DNA of 64,000 bases, from positions 16,492,880 through 16,556,879 of the forward strand of contig CM041295.1 of assembly GCA_023052935.1 (NCBI GenBank), given 5' to 3'. Shown one piece after another: positions 10,424 to 21,719 of this stretch. The DNA comes from Piezodorus guildinii (Eukaryota > Arthropoda > Insecta > Hemiptera > Pentatomidae). Every line of letters starts with the position of its first letter. The first letter of the stretch is position 1. The notes under the pieces are model-generated. The model was not told the origin of the DNA and made no database searches. It was given only the letters and a program-made list of their open reading frames with translations. The translations under genes were made by a program, and so were the position numbers.

Positions 10424-10720
10424 CTATGTATCGAGAATACTTGGAGGAATAGAAATAATTTAGAATCGTTTCAAATGGATCAGCTTCCGGGCTACAAGCG
10501 AAAACGTTTCTCAGTAGGGCTATACAAAAAATAGACCCCTCCACTCGTACAGCAGGGATAGCGGAGTACCTCGGGAGTCTTAGCTCGGAGAGGAGAGGAA
10601 GCGGAAGTCCAGCCGCGTACGGAGGGGGTCGGGGGGTCAAGCCAGGGAACAATTATGCAGATCTGTCAAAGGTACTTTTATGTTATATTATGTGGTAAAT
10701 CGAAACCTCAGTATTCTAGA
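10424..10720. repeat. second inverted-repeat GC-richer element
   Basis: GAGAATACTTGGAGG near 10434 and CCTCAGTATTCT near 10707 are imperfect inverted copies of the pair seen at 5405-5930, and the order of blocks is shared. The centre is GC-rich (GGAGGGGGTCGGGGGGTC at about 10620). An AATAAA signal lies at about 10777. It is a related LTR or inverted-repeat element with a shorter interior. Confidence 0.4.
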
Positions 10721-10867
10721 TAATGAACAATGCCCCACTATTTATTGTTATGTGTAATACGTATTCTTTTTGTAAATAAATGTGTATTTTAATATAATTA
10801 CTTTATTACCCTTTATGCCAGTTAAACATAGTAGTATATACAATCAATGCAATAAGTAAAATGGCTG

Positions 10868-11030
10868 ACTTTTGTTGTGAGGAGTTGTATCTATCGCAAG
10901 TTATGTCTGCGACTAGTGGGATATTAATGAGTTTTTTATTAATAAAGTAAGAAGCATTGAGGATTTTGGATTTCAAGGATTGGATGCGGGAGTTTGAAAG
11001 TTTAGTGGACCCCATAGCTATAGCATAATT
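10868..11030 (-). mobile_element. LINE-B RT fragment, decayed
   Basis: Minus-strand translation recalls the ...IQSLQSKIL..APYFVTNKLI.. block of LINE-B (LKSKILNASYFINKKLIN can be read). It is followed on the plus strand by an A run at 11031-11043. Both ends are truncated. Confidence 0.65.
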
Positions 11031-11059
11031 AAAAAAAAAAAAAGGTGAGACCATCCACA

Positions 11060-12025
11060 CGACTTTTACTCACCTCCTTCCCACTTTTTTAAAATTAATT
11101 TATTAATAAATATGAAATATAATAAAAATTAAATTGCTTCTCTGGAACTTTTATTGGAAAAGTTGGTGTCCTTCATCACTATCCTCTACAACATTCTATG
11201 TTATCTAAATGTTATGGCCAAAATGTTTAGCTTTCCAATGTTCTATTATGCATTTAATCTCACACTGCATAATAGGCTATTTATATTAGCTCTGAAAATG
11301 AGATTCTCTAAGATTCCTAAATATTTTATTCGTCAAGTTTTATTTTGGATCGACCTTTCGCCACTAGAGCTAGTGAAAAAGTTGGAAAAATTGTCGGGAG
11401 AAGACTATGATGATATTATACTATGATTATTTGCTAGATTGATTAATATTTTGGAGAAGAGTTTACAAAAATAAATAAATAAGAAGGAAAATAAAAGCAG
11501 ACCGTTAAGAACCATAGGCATGCCGATATGTTTGAGAGTTATGATCAAAGATCTATGTACTTGTAAATCACAATCATTCAGGCAACAAAATAAGTAAAGC
11601 ATGTAATTGAATTGACTTAACTGGGATACATAAATTCCAAGGTTGGCGTAACAGCTAAACTCGAAAAGGGTATTCGGCGGATAATTCACAGCTATGCGCT
11701 AATCGAATTTGGTCATACGAAATAGGAATACTCGTCCCTCCTTTCCCTAAAGAGGAAAACGGGGATTAAAACATTACTTTGAAATTTACGCACTGCTTTT
11801 TAAAGAGAAAAAACTAGTAGAGCAGAACAATGCGGTATAAGATAAGAAGCGAAACATAGAAGAAATACTTGCTATGATAAAGACGCCTAGAGAATAACAG
11901 AATGAACTTAATCCTCGGAAATATAAGGAGAGAAAATGGAGCAATTTACGATCCGACGGTCCCATCTAGATTTTTTTTTTTTTTTTTGAATTGATAAAGA
12001 TATAATTTCATTTAAAATGAGAGAA
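11060..12025. other. unassigned stretch with a 90-codon frame
   Basis: A plus-strand frame at 11154-11426 (90 codons, hydrophobic N-terminal third) has no recognisable domain, splice context or repeat partner. I treat it as chance. The rest shows nothing I can name except a T run at about 11972-11987. Confidence 0.35.
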
Positions 12026-12034
12026 TAACTAATT

Positions 12035-12621
12035 CTTCTTCTTCATCTTTCCTCTCTACCGCACAGCAGTGTGAGGGAGTCTCTTGGAGCGGCTGATCGA
12101 GGCATTCCTATTCTGCGCAATTCCTCTTGCTGATCTCCAATCTGTATCCCTTTTTCTGCAGGCCTTCCTGATCTCATCCAGCCACGTCTTCCTCTTGGTC
12201 TCCTTCCCTCTACTTTCACCACATACGTTGCTTTTGCCACGCGATCCTCCGACATTCTTGAGACATGGCCGTACCATCTTAGCTGAATTTCTTCAACAAT
12301 ATCCTCGGCCGATCTCACATCAAGGTTGGATCTTCTTATGGTATTTCTTATTTTGTCTCTCTTCGTCTTACCCTCAACTTTCCTCAAGTAGCGCATCTCC
12401 ATAGCCTGGAGTTGGCTTTTATGTTTAGTGGTGAGGGCCCAGGATTCGCTGGCATACGTCAATATAGATAGGAAGGTTGTTTTGTATACCAATATTTTTG
12501 TATGTTTGGAGACCTCTCTTTTGCCTATAAAGCCCTTCTTAAGAGATAAGAAACTTTCTCCCGGCAGACTTTATTCTTTCCTTTATGTCTTCGTCCACTG
12601 CTCATTTAGATGTACGCAAAC
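12035..12621 (-). mobile_element. LINE-G 3' fragment
   Basis: Flanked by a 9-bp target duplication, TAACTAATT, at 12026-12034 and 12622-12630. On the minus strand it ends in a GAAGAAGAAG simple-repeat tail. The coding part (12043-12492) contains LTYASESWALTTKH, EMRYLRKVEGKTKRDKIRN and QLRWYGHVSRMSEDR. This is the C-terminal region after the RT palm typical of one group of arthropod LINEs (RTE/CR1-like, clade not certain). It is a 5'-truncated insertion of about 590 bp. Confidence 0.9.
12043..12492 (-). pseudogene. LINE-G reverse transcriptase C-terminal region
   Basis: An open frame of 149 codons covers only the part downstream of the catalytic palm. The blocks LTYASESWAL, RYLRKVEGKTKRDKIR and RWYGHVSRM are characteristic. 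The frame probably shifts near the C-terminus, where the conserved GRRPRGR block is followed by unrelated residues. No catalytic residue is present, so it has no activity. Confidence 0.85.
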
Positions 12622-12630
12622 TAACTAATT

Positions 12631-13330
12631 AAACAGAAAATATGAAATCCACTCTGGTTTAATGAAAATAAAACAAAATTAATATTTTTTTTATTTGCTT
12701 AGCCGCCTCTACCATAAAGGGTCATTGGCCTTGTCGAAATAATTATATTCGATGGTAGAATCCTGTTATTTTTATTAATTCTATTAGTGTGGTTATACTC
12801 TTTTCCTCCTCTTTAAGTATTTCTGTAACGGATTTCTTTTGGTCGAATTTATTCCTGGATTGCTCGAAAATTAAGTTAACTAATAAAAGTAAATAACTAA
12901 TAACTAAAATTAACAAAACACAACAAATTCTGATGGGTCCTCCTTTAGTTGGTTATCGAATTCTTTCATATTTAACCTTAAAATATTTTAGTCATAATTC
13001 AGATTTTTTAAATTATTTTTAACCTAAAAAGTAAACGGTACATAAAGGAAAGAAATTTTTAAAATTTAGCCTTTCAACTTTATATACATCAGAATAAACC
13101 CAATATAAATCTTAAGCCCATTTAATTTTTCATTTTATCAAACTGTTTGAGCCTTTTTTGAGAAAAATATGTAAAATGCATGGTTAAAATACTACTGACG
13201 TCAATTTTGATGAAAACGTTGCTGTAATGTCTTAGGATAACATATCATACATAATATTTAATATAGAATATATATAAGTATTATTTTTTATATAATATAT
13301 CATATTTTATATATGGGCAAGTAAAAAAAA

Positions 13331-13334
<4 letters not shown>
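12631..13334. other. AT-rich stretch, no gene seen
   Basis: Nothing supported. Confidence 0.5.

Positions 13335-13408
<74 letters not shown>
13335..13408. repeat. (AT)n microsatellite
   Basis: An uninterrupted AT dinucleotide run of about 74 bp. Confidence 0.98.
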
Positions 13409-13416
<8 letters not shown>

Positions 13417-14466
13417 TATAATTTTAATTGCCTAAATCATCTAAAGACATGAAAATATAGCTTTTAAGTATTATGTATTTGCATAATACATCTTATGTAC
13501 AAAGTGGATGTGAAATACAGAACTGTTGATAGTCCACATAGGGAGTTATCGTTGACATTACTTAAAAAATAAATAATAATAATTATAAATTATAATTAGA
13601 AAAAAAAATCATTAAAGTGAATTTAAAAGCGATGGGTGCGGTATTATAGAGAATAATTAAAGAGCAAAATTCTATCAGCCCGCTATGAAAATTTATTTTA
13701 GTTAGGGCATTTTATTTTAGATATATAATTTATTTTATCGTAATTTTATTTAGTAATTTATATTATTCTATTTAATTATGTTAATATTTCAAAGCTTATT
13801 TTCCGTGATATTTTCATTTCATGCTCAGTTCCGGAATAATTTTGGTTATTAAAGCACTTGGTTTGTTACGGATATCGTTTTGGTGCAATTTAGTTCTATT
13901 TCACACATTTTTTTCCACATGAACGTATTTTTTTAACTACTAAAGGTGAAGTTAATCAAATAAATTCCAGAGGCAATCTTTTATACGAAATAAAAACTCA
14001 ATAAAATAGCAGCGTGGGACTGAAGTAAAAAAAAAACTTCAATTACTTTTTCAAGACCTTTTAAAATAGATTTAACTAAGCCAAACCTAAGGTAATAGGA
14101 CGTTATTGTTTTCAAGAGGTTTTGAATGATCGGGTCCTATTCAGCGAAAATTTACTTTACTTCTTCCTATTACTGCTCTTAAGATTTATTTGAACTTCGT
14201 CTAGAGGGTTAATTTATGATTGAAATAGGCGATGATTTAATTAAAAGAGCTCATTTTAAAATGAGAAAAATTTACAAAAATATTAATTGCTCTTGTAAAA
14301 ATGTTTAAATATTCCTTCCTGCAAATGTTTTTATTAAATTTCTTCATGGCTCAAAATGATAATATTTTATTTTAAATAATAATTAAAAGTCATCAAACAA
14401 TTTATTTTTAATTATTCTTTGTAATTATGCATAGTTCTGTCAAATCTAATACTTTTTATCCAATAT
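13409..14466. other. AT-rich stretch, no gene seen
   Basis: No gene, no clear repeat. Confidence 0.5.
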
Positions 14467-14477
14467 TTTACACAAAA

Positions 14478-15028
14478 AAATTTGCACTCAAAACAAACTA
14501 ATACTATATAAAACAGTCATACGTGCCCAGATCTGTTATGCATCGCCCGTCTGGAGCTCGACTTGCAATACCAATTATAAAAAAATAGAAACAATACAAA
14601 ATACATGTATACGAATCATCAACAACTACCCACGGTATACTAAAATTTCAAAAATGCTCTTTGAACTAAATCTTCCAACATTAAAACAGTATATCTACAC
14701 AGTAACCCAAAACTATTTTGATAAAACCACAGCTTCTGAAAACCCATTAAAACTAGAAATTGGTAATTACGACAAAACATCACTAAAGCGCTACACGCAC
14801 AAAAGAACCAAACATGTACTTTTAAATAAATATTTAAAAGTATTTATTTATTTTTTATTCAGCCCTAAATCAACCTTAATAATTAAATAAATATTGTAAT
14901 TTATATTGTGTAGGTTTTTTCTTTTTGTGTTTCTTTTCCTACTGTCTTAAACAAAATATTATATGATCATTAGTAAATTTTAAATTTTACATAGTAAAAA
15001 TATTATGTAAATAAATAAAGTTTCTTTC
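14478..15028 (+). mobile_element. LINE-A 3' end, second copy
   Basis: Flanked by an 11-bp target duplication, TTTACACAAAA, at 14467-14477 and 15029-15039. The sequence is nearly identical to LINE-A 4078-4626, including CATCGCCCGTCTGGAGCTCG and the FELNLPTLKQYIYT coding block. A frame at 14654-14890 continues past the normal stop because of a small insertion. The 3' tail is TAAATAAATAAAGTTTCTTTC, again ending in pyrimidines. It is a 5'-truncated retroinsertion of about 550 bp. Confidence 0.93.
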
Positions 15029-15149
15029 TTTACACAAAATATAAATTTTCTACTTTTCTATAAGTGATATGGATTTCTACCGTAATGAAAAGCATTGTAT
15101 ATGTAGGATACATTTTTGAAAACTTTTGATTTCAACAAAACTGCCGGCG

Positions 15150-15860
15150 TTCTTAGCCACCTCAACACTTACTAAACCGACTTTCTAATCTTCCACTTAA
15201 ATACAAGTAAATTATCTACATGACTGCTATAAGGTCAATTTGTACTTAAGTAGTTGAATTTTAGAGGTCTACTAAACTATCGAATCATTGTCGTGTCCAA
15301 TCCAGAATCCTCTATTCTCCTTACATTATCACAATTCTACTAAACTATCGAATCATTGTCTTGTCCAATCCAGAATCCTCTATTCTCCTTACATTATCAC
15401 AATTCTACTAAACTATCGAATCATTGTCGTGTCCAATCCAGAATCCTCTATTCTCCTTACATTATCACAATTCTACTAAACTATCGAATCATTGTCGTGT
15501 CCAATACAGAATCCTCTATTCTCCTTACATTATCACAATTCTACTAAACTATCGAATCATTGTCTTGTCCAATCCAGAATCCTCTATTCTCCTTACATTA
15601 TCACAATTCTACTAAACTATCGAATCATTGTCGTGTCCAATCCAGAATCCTCTATTCTCCTTACATTATCACAATTCTACTAAACTATCGAATCATTGTC
15701 GTGTCCAATACAGAATCCTCTATTCTCCTTACATTATCACAAATAAAGTCATCCAGCATGATCTTAATGCTCCATAAGTTGATGATTTGGCCTAAAACAG
15801 GACCTCCTCTTCTATGATAAACTCTATTCCCACTCTAATCAGTGGATTAGACTAGTGAGT
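15150..15860 (+). mobile_element. LINE-B RT fragment carrying a minisatellite
   Basis: LINE-B sequence is recognisable on both sides of the tandem array. TTCTAATCTTCCACTTAA with CTACATGACTGCTATAAGG lies before it, and CTTAATGCTCCATAAGTTGA with ATTCCCACTCTAATC lies after it. These correspond to the ...NYKRLIYMTIIRPIW and KDLNVPYVAD...HSNPL coding regions. The array replaces the stretch in between. Confidence 0.8.
15269..15743 (+). repeat. 68-bp minisatellite, seven units
   Basis: Units start at 15269, 15337, 15405, 15473, 15541, 15609 and 15677. Each begins CTACTAAACTATCGAATCAT, which is the LINE-B sequence encoding STKPSN.SRIQ, so the unit was born from the host LINE. Two variable sites (G/T in GTCGTG and C/A in CAATCC) show that units 2-3-4 and 5-6-7 form two identical triplets. 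The latest event was therefore duplication of a 204-bp block. Short overlapping frames across the array are an artefact of periodicity. Confidence 0.97.
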
Positions 15861-16115
15861 TTAGAATTGCTATAGTTTATAACGAAAAAAAAGTGTTTAA
15901 GGTAAAGGTTTCCGTGGGGAATTATTGAGGATAATTACTTAATTAATTTTACTCTGGAATAAAGCTGTGTCATTAAAAAATCACAAATCGTTCCTTGAAT
16001 GTGCCAATCTCAAGCTCAGAGTTTTGAACACTGACTGTGGGTCAATCGAAAACAGAAATGTATTATTGGAGGTGACCACCTGGACTCTGGGCTTCAAAAA
16101 GTGAATCCCACTCAT
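15861..16115. other. spacer, nothing recognised
   Basis: No supported feature. Confidence 0.4.
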
Positions 16116-16735
16116 CATTGTAAAACAAATACGATACCTTGGACTTCATCTTGACAAACGTCTTACATGGAATCCTCATACAAGACTTAAACGACAAGAA
16201 ACTGCTTGTAGATATCGACTATCAAAAGACTTAATTGACAAACGATCAAAACTCCCTCTTTACTTCAAAAAACTCATTTACACAACCATAAATAGACCTA
16301 TCTGGACTTATGGCATATAGCCATGGGGCTCCACTAAACTATCAAATTCCTCCCGCATCCAATCCTTGCAATCCAAAATCCTTCGACAAATCATAGACGC
16401 TCTTACTTTGTTACCAACAAACTCATCCATAGAGACCTGAATATCCCACACTTTTCAGAAATTGTCGAAAAAAGATACACCTCCTTTTATTTCAAATTAC
16501 ATGCCCATACAAGCCCGCTTGTCCGTATCTTCTCATCGGCATCTATTCCATATAATCCTCCGAAATATCTGAAAAGACGGTTGCCTCGAGACCTGCTTAC
16601 CAAATAAACACTGAAGTGCTACCAATGGGTAGATTCTTCTCAAGACTTTTCAAGCCAATGTACTGTAAATAGCTCATTTACTTGTTGTACTGTGTACAGT
16701 TGTAAATACCAATAAAAGAATTAAAAAAAAAAAAG
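16116..16735 (+). mobile_element. LINE-B 3' fragment, decayed
   Basis: Reads through the ...YLGLHLDKRLTWNPHTRLKRQET block, the RPIWTYG block (broken by a stop) and the PKYLKRRLPRDLL end. The 3' UTR follows and ends GTAAATACCAATAAAAGAATT plus an A run at about 16723. It holds many stops and indels, so it is an old copy. Confidence 0.85.
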
Positions 16736-16990
16736 TCAATAATGAAAACTACAGAATTCGGATCAATTAAATAGGGAACATCCTCTTTACTCTCAACATC
16801 TAACAATGAGGCACAAGTGGTTTAGGCATCTGATGTGGCTACCTGAGGGGCGATGATCTAAAGGAGTTTCTTAATGGATACCGGAAAGAAGAGTCGTTGA
16901 TGAATATAGTAGTGGTGGTGGAGGTTGATGAGTATAGTGTGGGGGTGGCTGCTGCACGGCGAGAGTACAGGTAGCTCTAATCTTGGAATT
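16736..16990 (+). pseudogene. LINE C-terminal fragment (LINE-G-like)
   Basis: The forward translation contains RHKWFRHLMWLPEGR and a following WIPERR. This resembles the RWFGH.MR...R block after the RT palm in the LINE-G group. It is very short and surrounded by stops. Confidence 0.5.
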
Positions 16991-17092
16991 TTCCAAGAGT
17001 GTATGATAACACTCTCTCATGCTTTTAACCTATTATAAAAACATTCAATTACCGTGTTTTCTATAAAAAAGCATCATTTATTTTGTTTAACT

Positions 17093-17262
17093 TTTTTTTT
17101 AATTTTTATTTATTTCTAGTAATTTACAACTTTATTAAAGAACACAATAGGTAAATATGCACAATGAAAAATTAATGAAAATGTCTTGAGGAAGAACCAC
17201 CTAGTGGTAGCACTTCACTAAGGCAAGTAGGTCCCGAGGCCACCTTCTAAGGGTTTTAAACT
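17093..17262 (-). mobile_element. LINE-B 3' UTR fragment
   Basis: Starts with a T run and carries the minus-strand LINE-B 3' UTR, with the AGGTAAATATGCACAATG equivalent of other copies and a CCCGAGGCCACCTTCTAAG block. It adjoins a 5'-truncated R-A copy. Confidence 0.75.
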
Positions 17263-18015
17263 TTTCCACACAAAAAATATGTGTGTGTGTATTTAGTATG
17301 TCTAGCACAAAACGCAAAGTCGTAAGAAATTAAAATTTCTTACTTTAGACAATTTTACATCCGAAATGTTACAGCGAATTTTTCGTCGAAATGAGGTGAA
17401 CCGATGAGTTACTTTATACCATGCATTTTTCACCTTCTTCAGGATTTTCTCAAAAACGCCTCTAACGATTTTGATTAAACTTTGCTTTATAGATGAAAAA
17501 ATTAATAGGCTTTAATATCATGTAGGTTTCATTCTGATTGAAAAAGTCCGATAGTTTAAAGTTTCTTTTAAAGTATCTTCAATTTTGTAGATTCGAAAAA
17601 ATTAAACACTTCATATTGTCAATATTGATAAGAAACGGCTTGATATGTAAGGTAGATAAATTTGATAATCAACAGAAAGAGTAAAAAACAAAAGGTTTTT
17701 TTTTTTTTTTTTTTTTTTAAAAGATAATATATATGTATAATATACCATTGGAAAGCTAATGATTTTAGAAAAAAATATTATTTCATGCACAAATATGTAA
17801 AATGCGTAAAAATAAAAAAAAGTGATAAAAAGCGGATAAAATTAACTGATTATTTTTTATAATAATTTGATATTGTTAAATAATTCAATCTAAAACATAT
17901 GTTTCCAACGAAACTAAATATAATTCTTTAAATCTTTTTGAACCTTATTTATTAGTTTTTAATTCATTTTAATAATCAAGGTAAGTGAAAGTCGTGTGTT
18001 GCCCGCACCAGATTT
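17263..18015 (+). repeat. R-A repeat, 5'-truncated
   Basis: Contains the GT tract, TTACTTTATACCATGCATTT, TTTTGATTAAACT, ATATCATGTAGGTTTCATTC and ATACCATTGGAAAGCTAATG. It ends AAGGTAAGTGAAAGTCGTGT with the full conserved tail to 18015. An A/T homopolymer interrupts it at 17697-17718. Confidence 0.88.
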
Positions 18016-18225
18016 TAAAAAAACCAATATTATATAATATTAGAGGATTTAAAAAAAAGTAAATTTGATGTTATTATCCGGATTAATTAAAACAAAATTA
18101 TGTGTTCCCTCTCTCCCGCTACTGTAAGCTATCACAATACCTCATTCTCAGGATATTTTATCTATCCGTTCTATCACTTTATGTCTGCTCAGGATATAAG
18201 ATTATATATAATAGTCGTATAAATA

Positions 18226-18673
18226 TTGGGTTGTGTCCCATGAAATTTCCGTTTTCAAGGTAAAGGATTTTTATTAAATATACGATATGAAAATAAGATA
18301 ATTTTATTCGAAGTACTCCAAGTCGGTATCCCCAGCTGAAAACTTAGCAAACCAACGGCAAATGGTCCGTTTATTAACACTCCTTCCCCAAAACGCCTTG
18401 CAAATATTTTTAGCGGCCTCAGCTGCTGAATAGCCGAGTTTAAACTCGTACAAATATATTACTCGAAAATCGCGTGTTTCCATGTTCATATTTGGAGGTA
18501 TACTAAAAAGTGGGTGATTGATTGGGAAGGTAATATTTGTAATACAAAAGTAGAGGATTAGTAACCGTTTACTTTAAATATGTAAACATTCGGAAGGAAA
18601 CAACAGAGACCTGCGAAATCCTTTATGTATTTCAAAAACTATAAAAACGTACATTTCATATGAAACAACCCAA
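18226..18673 (-). mobile_element. cecropia-like mariner, internal deletion derivative 1
   Basis: A TA duplication flanks it (18224-18225 and 18674-18675). The terminal inverted repeats are about 30 bp, beginning TTGGGTTGTG on the left and TTGGGTTGTT when read inward from the right. On the minus strand a 61-codon frame (18304-18489) encodes the transposase N-terminus: MNMETRDFRVIYLYEFKLG, then helix-turn-helix residues ending AKFSAGDTDLE. Everything after the DNA-binding domain is deleted. It is about 450 bp against roughly 1.3 kb for a full mariner. It cannot transpose itself but keeps both ends. Confidence 0.93.
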
Positions 18674-18675
18674 TA

Positions 18676-19341
18676 ATATTTAAAAATTTACGCAGATCTG
18701 ATTTCTAATGACACTTTTTTAATTTTTCAGCTTAACAGCATCTGAATTTCAACGGATGTTTATTATAAAAAAATCTTATATTTAATAAAGGCGTTTTCCA
18801 ATAATCGTTTTCGGGAAAGATATTTTTCTAGCTTTGTGTTGTTGTCATCGGGACTGAATCTATGAAAAGATAGATATCGCTGGTTCTTTCTTTGTTATAT
18901 ATTCCAAAGGAGAAAAGAGGTTTCTCGCTTTGGGAAAGATAAGGTTATTCCTTCTTACCGAACTTGGAGGATTTCTTTATTCATTCCCCCTTCGACAGCC
19001 TATCAAAACTTTTCCTTTTATAATACATCAAAACTCTTTCAGCGCAAGATTTTTTTTTTAACTTTGGATGTAAATGATCTTTCGAGTTTCCTGTATATTT
19101 CGGAATATAACCGACTACCCGAACGAGATTGTCAAAATGCGGTCGTCCAATACGACAGAAATATCGGTTCTGAGGGAAGGAGTTCTGGCTGAAACGTTAT
19201 GGCGAATAGATCTCTATGTTCCACTATTGTCTGACAAGTCGGAAGGAATGTCGTAATACTTGGTTTATGTGAGTCCATGGAAGAAAAATTAATTAGGTAA
19301 ACGAATAATAAACAAAATGTTATATATAAAATAGACAATGA
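18676..19341. other. spacer, no gene seen
   Basis: Short frames on both strands at 19074-19338 have no recognisable domain. Confidence 0.4.
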
Positions 19342-19343
19342 TA

Positions 19344-19875
19344 TTGGGTTATGTCACATGAAATGTCCGTTTTCAAGGTAAAGGATTTTTATTAAAAATA
19401 CGATATGAAAACAAGATAATTTTATGCCGAAGTATTTACCTTTAACTGTCTGGTAGGGGTTTCCTTCTACTGTATGTTTGAGGACATCGTTGTCTATTAC
19501 GGACGGAGGTCTTCCTCGGGGCAACTTTTCCAAGTCGGTATCCCCAGCTGAAAACTTAGCAAACCAACGGCGAATGGTCCGTTCATTAACACTCCCTTCC
19601 CCATAAATATTTCTAGCGGCCTCAGCTGCTGAATGGCCGAGTTTAAACTCGTACAGAAATATTACTCGAAAATCGCGTGTTTCCATGTTCATATTTGGAG
19701 GTATACTAAAAAGTGGGTAATTAATCGGGAAGCTAATGTTTATAATACAAAGGTAGAGGATTAGTAAGGATTACTTTAAATATGTAAACATTCGGAAGAA
19801 AGCAACAGAGACCTGCAAAATCCTTTACGTATTTTAGAAACTATAAAAACGGACATTTCATGTGAAACAACCTAA
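19344..19875 (-). mobile_element. cecropia-like mariner, internal deletion derivative 2
   Basis: TA at 19342-19343 and 19876-19877, with the same terminal inverted repeats as the copy at 18226. The minus-strand frame 19354-19692 encodes the two N-terminal helix-turn-helix motifs. It then includes KLPRGRPPSVIDNDVLKHTV and NPYQTVKG before an abrupt join to the 3' UTR. All catalytic residues are lost. The deletion endpoint differs from derivative 1, so the two arose by separate deletions. Confidence 0.93.
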
Positions 19876-20097
19876 TAATTGATGAGTTATCGAGCGGGGT
19901 GAAAAATTATTAAATTACTAAAATGAATACTAATATTATGACTTCTACATATTGGTTGGTGATAGAAGGGTGAAAATTTAGAGTTATATGTATTTTTTAA
20001 TGCAACATTATTAAAAAATAATAATGTTATCATAACATAATAATAAAAATAATGTTAGGGTTGCACAACCCTTATCACTTAGGGGTATGAAAAATAG

Positions 20098-20215
20098 ATA
20101 CTAGCCGATTCTCAGACCTATTGAATATGCATATAAAATTTCATAAAAATCGGTCAAGTTGTTTCGCAGGAGGTAATGGTAACTAACATTGTGACACGAG
20201 AATTGTATTTATTAG
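20098..20215 (+). repeat. TE 3'-end-like fragment
   Basis: Contains AAAATTTCATAAAAATCGGT, GTTTCGCAGGAGGTAATGG and GTGACACGAGAATTGTATTT, ending TTAGATAAA. The phrase (…ATCGGT.A.G..GTTTCG.AGGAG…) is common at the 3' end of insect RTE-type or non-autonomous repeats. Family unproven. Confidence 0.4.
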
Positions 20216-20219
20216 ATAA

Positions 20220-21145
20220 AGCATTATCCAACCATAGCATAAAATTAATTACGAAGATACTGAACACTGAACAAGAATAAATAAAAATAGAACATTTTTG
20301 GAAGAAATGTATATCATTAAAAATATAAGAAATGCAGTAAATTATAAATTAGATTCGATATAAATCAGTATTAGCCATGCAGACATTATAAAAAAATAAA
20401 ATTTTTAATTTAAATAAAAAATATTAAATTTTATATATGTATCTCAATTTTTACCTTTTCTTATTTATTTTAACAACGATACACAAACAGTAACGCTGAA
20501 ATTTTAATCAAATATGAATACAGAATAATAAACAAAGATTAAAGGTCAATATTTTAGTCCGACAGATGCAATAGCTATGAAATATGTGACAATGAAATCT
20601 TATAACCAATATGTAATAGAAATTTAAAAAAAATATATAGTGACATATCTTATTAAATGACGATTTCGGAAAAGAAATAAGGCTATTGAAAAATGATTTC
20701 GACCTATATTTATGCCTCAGATATAGAAGGTATGAGATATAATATCAAGTAATAGAATTTTAAATCATAATTAGGATATTTGTTTGATAGGATATGTTTT
20801 ATTCTTGTTACAAAGCAAAGTTTCACAAATATTTTTCATTAAGGTCATTCTGTAGGATTTCTGTATAACTCCTTCTAAGTAACCCCGTTGGGGTTGGAAA
20901 CCACTGTTCCATAGGGCTGCATTTTTATTATTTTCATAGTTATGTTTTTATGATTGAAAACGATAATTAAAGTCAGAAGAGACAACACACTACTTATTTA
21001 TTTCACATTTAAAGACAGCCTGTAATAATGATCAGAATAAACATCTTATAATGGCCCAATAAAGCACTTAATATTAATTTACATTTCAAGTCAGTTCCAT
21101 TTTATGGCTTAAGAATCAATGCTTGGGAAAAAAAAAGGAAAAAAT
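20220..21145. other. AT-rich stretch, no gene seen
   Basis: Nothing supported. Confidence 0.5.
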
Positions 21146-21149
21146 GTTG

Positions 21150-21380
21150 GCACCTAAGATAGGTGAAAGTTAGATTGGCTAGGATGCTAGTTCCCAATAA
21201 GGACCCTGTAGTAAAGACTAATCATTTTGGATAGAGACAAATGATGTGCTTAAAGTGACAAGGAGTTCTTTAAATCGGAAGTAGCATTTCTTGGCCCCGG
21301 GCCCCACTGGGAAGGTAATTCTTCCTAAGGGACTTAAAGCCGTAATTTTTCCGGGGAGAGATTATTCTTCCTAGTGAATA
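21150..21380. other. GC-richer island, unclassified
   Basis: Includes GGCCCCGGGCCCCACTGGG near 21294. No domain in any frame. Possibly part of an LTR or UTR. Confidence 0.3.
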
Positions 21381-21719
21381 GTTCTATATTTTCATTTGGA
21401 GGTTCTGATAAAACATATCAACATAAAACGTATATAAACATAAAAGAAAATTTATCGTTTTAATAAAAATATTTTGTGAAATTCCTTTAATTTAAATTAT
21501 TTATTATTAGATTATAACGAAGCGCAAAGGTTATTCGATAGAATTTTTAAATTTCCCCTTTTGGACATGATTCCACTCTTCAAGTTCAAAGACATGGGAG
21601 GCGAGGGTTTTTATATAAATTTAATCAATATCCAATAAAAAGGAGAGAAGAATTTGGAGGATTTGTTAAAAAAAAAAAAAAAAAAAAAAGCGATAGCTTA
21701 CATTTTTTAGAGGTTGCTA
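21381..21719. other. AT-rich stretch with A homopolymer
   Basis: An A run of about 22 bp at 21668-21689 directly precedes the GC-rich block at 21720, as if a poly-A tail of a retroelement ends there. No gene. Confidence 0.4.

Noticed and set aside
11154..11426. 90-codon frame as a small host gene
   Set aside because: No domain, no repeated copy, no signal for splicing or transcription visible. Length is within chance for AT-rich DNA at this scale.
12084..12404. 106-codon plus-strand frame
   Set aside because: Opposite strand of the LINE-G coding region, which has recognisable motifs and target duplication.
13335..13408. (AT)n tract as an origin or regulatory element
   Set aside because: It is one of about ten similar TA microsatellites in the window, with nothing specific around it.
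15269..15743. Regular repeats suggesting a CRISPR array
   Set aside because: Units are head to tail with no unique spacers, in a eukaryotic genome, and derive from LINE-B.
15288..15817. Series of overlapping 63-85 codon frames with repeated sequence
   Set aside because: They are the same frame of a 68-bp minisatellite read repeatedly. 68 is not a multiple of three, so the frame cycles. No protein gene.
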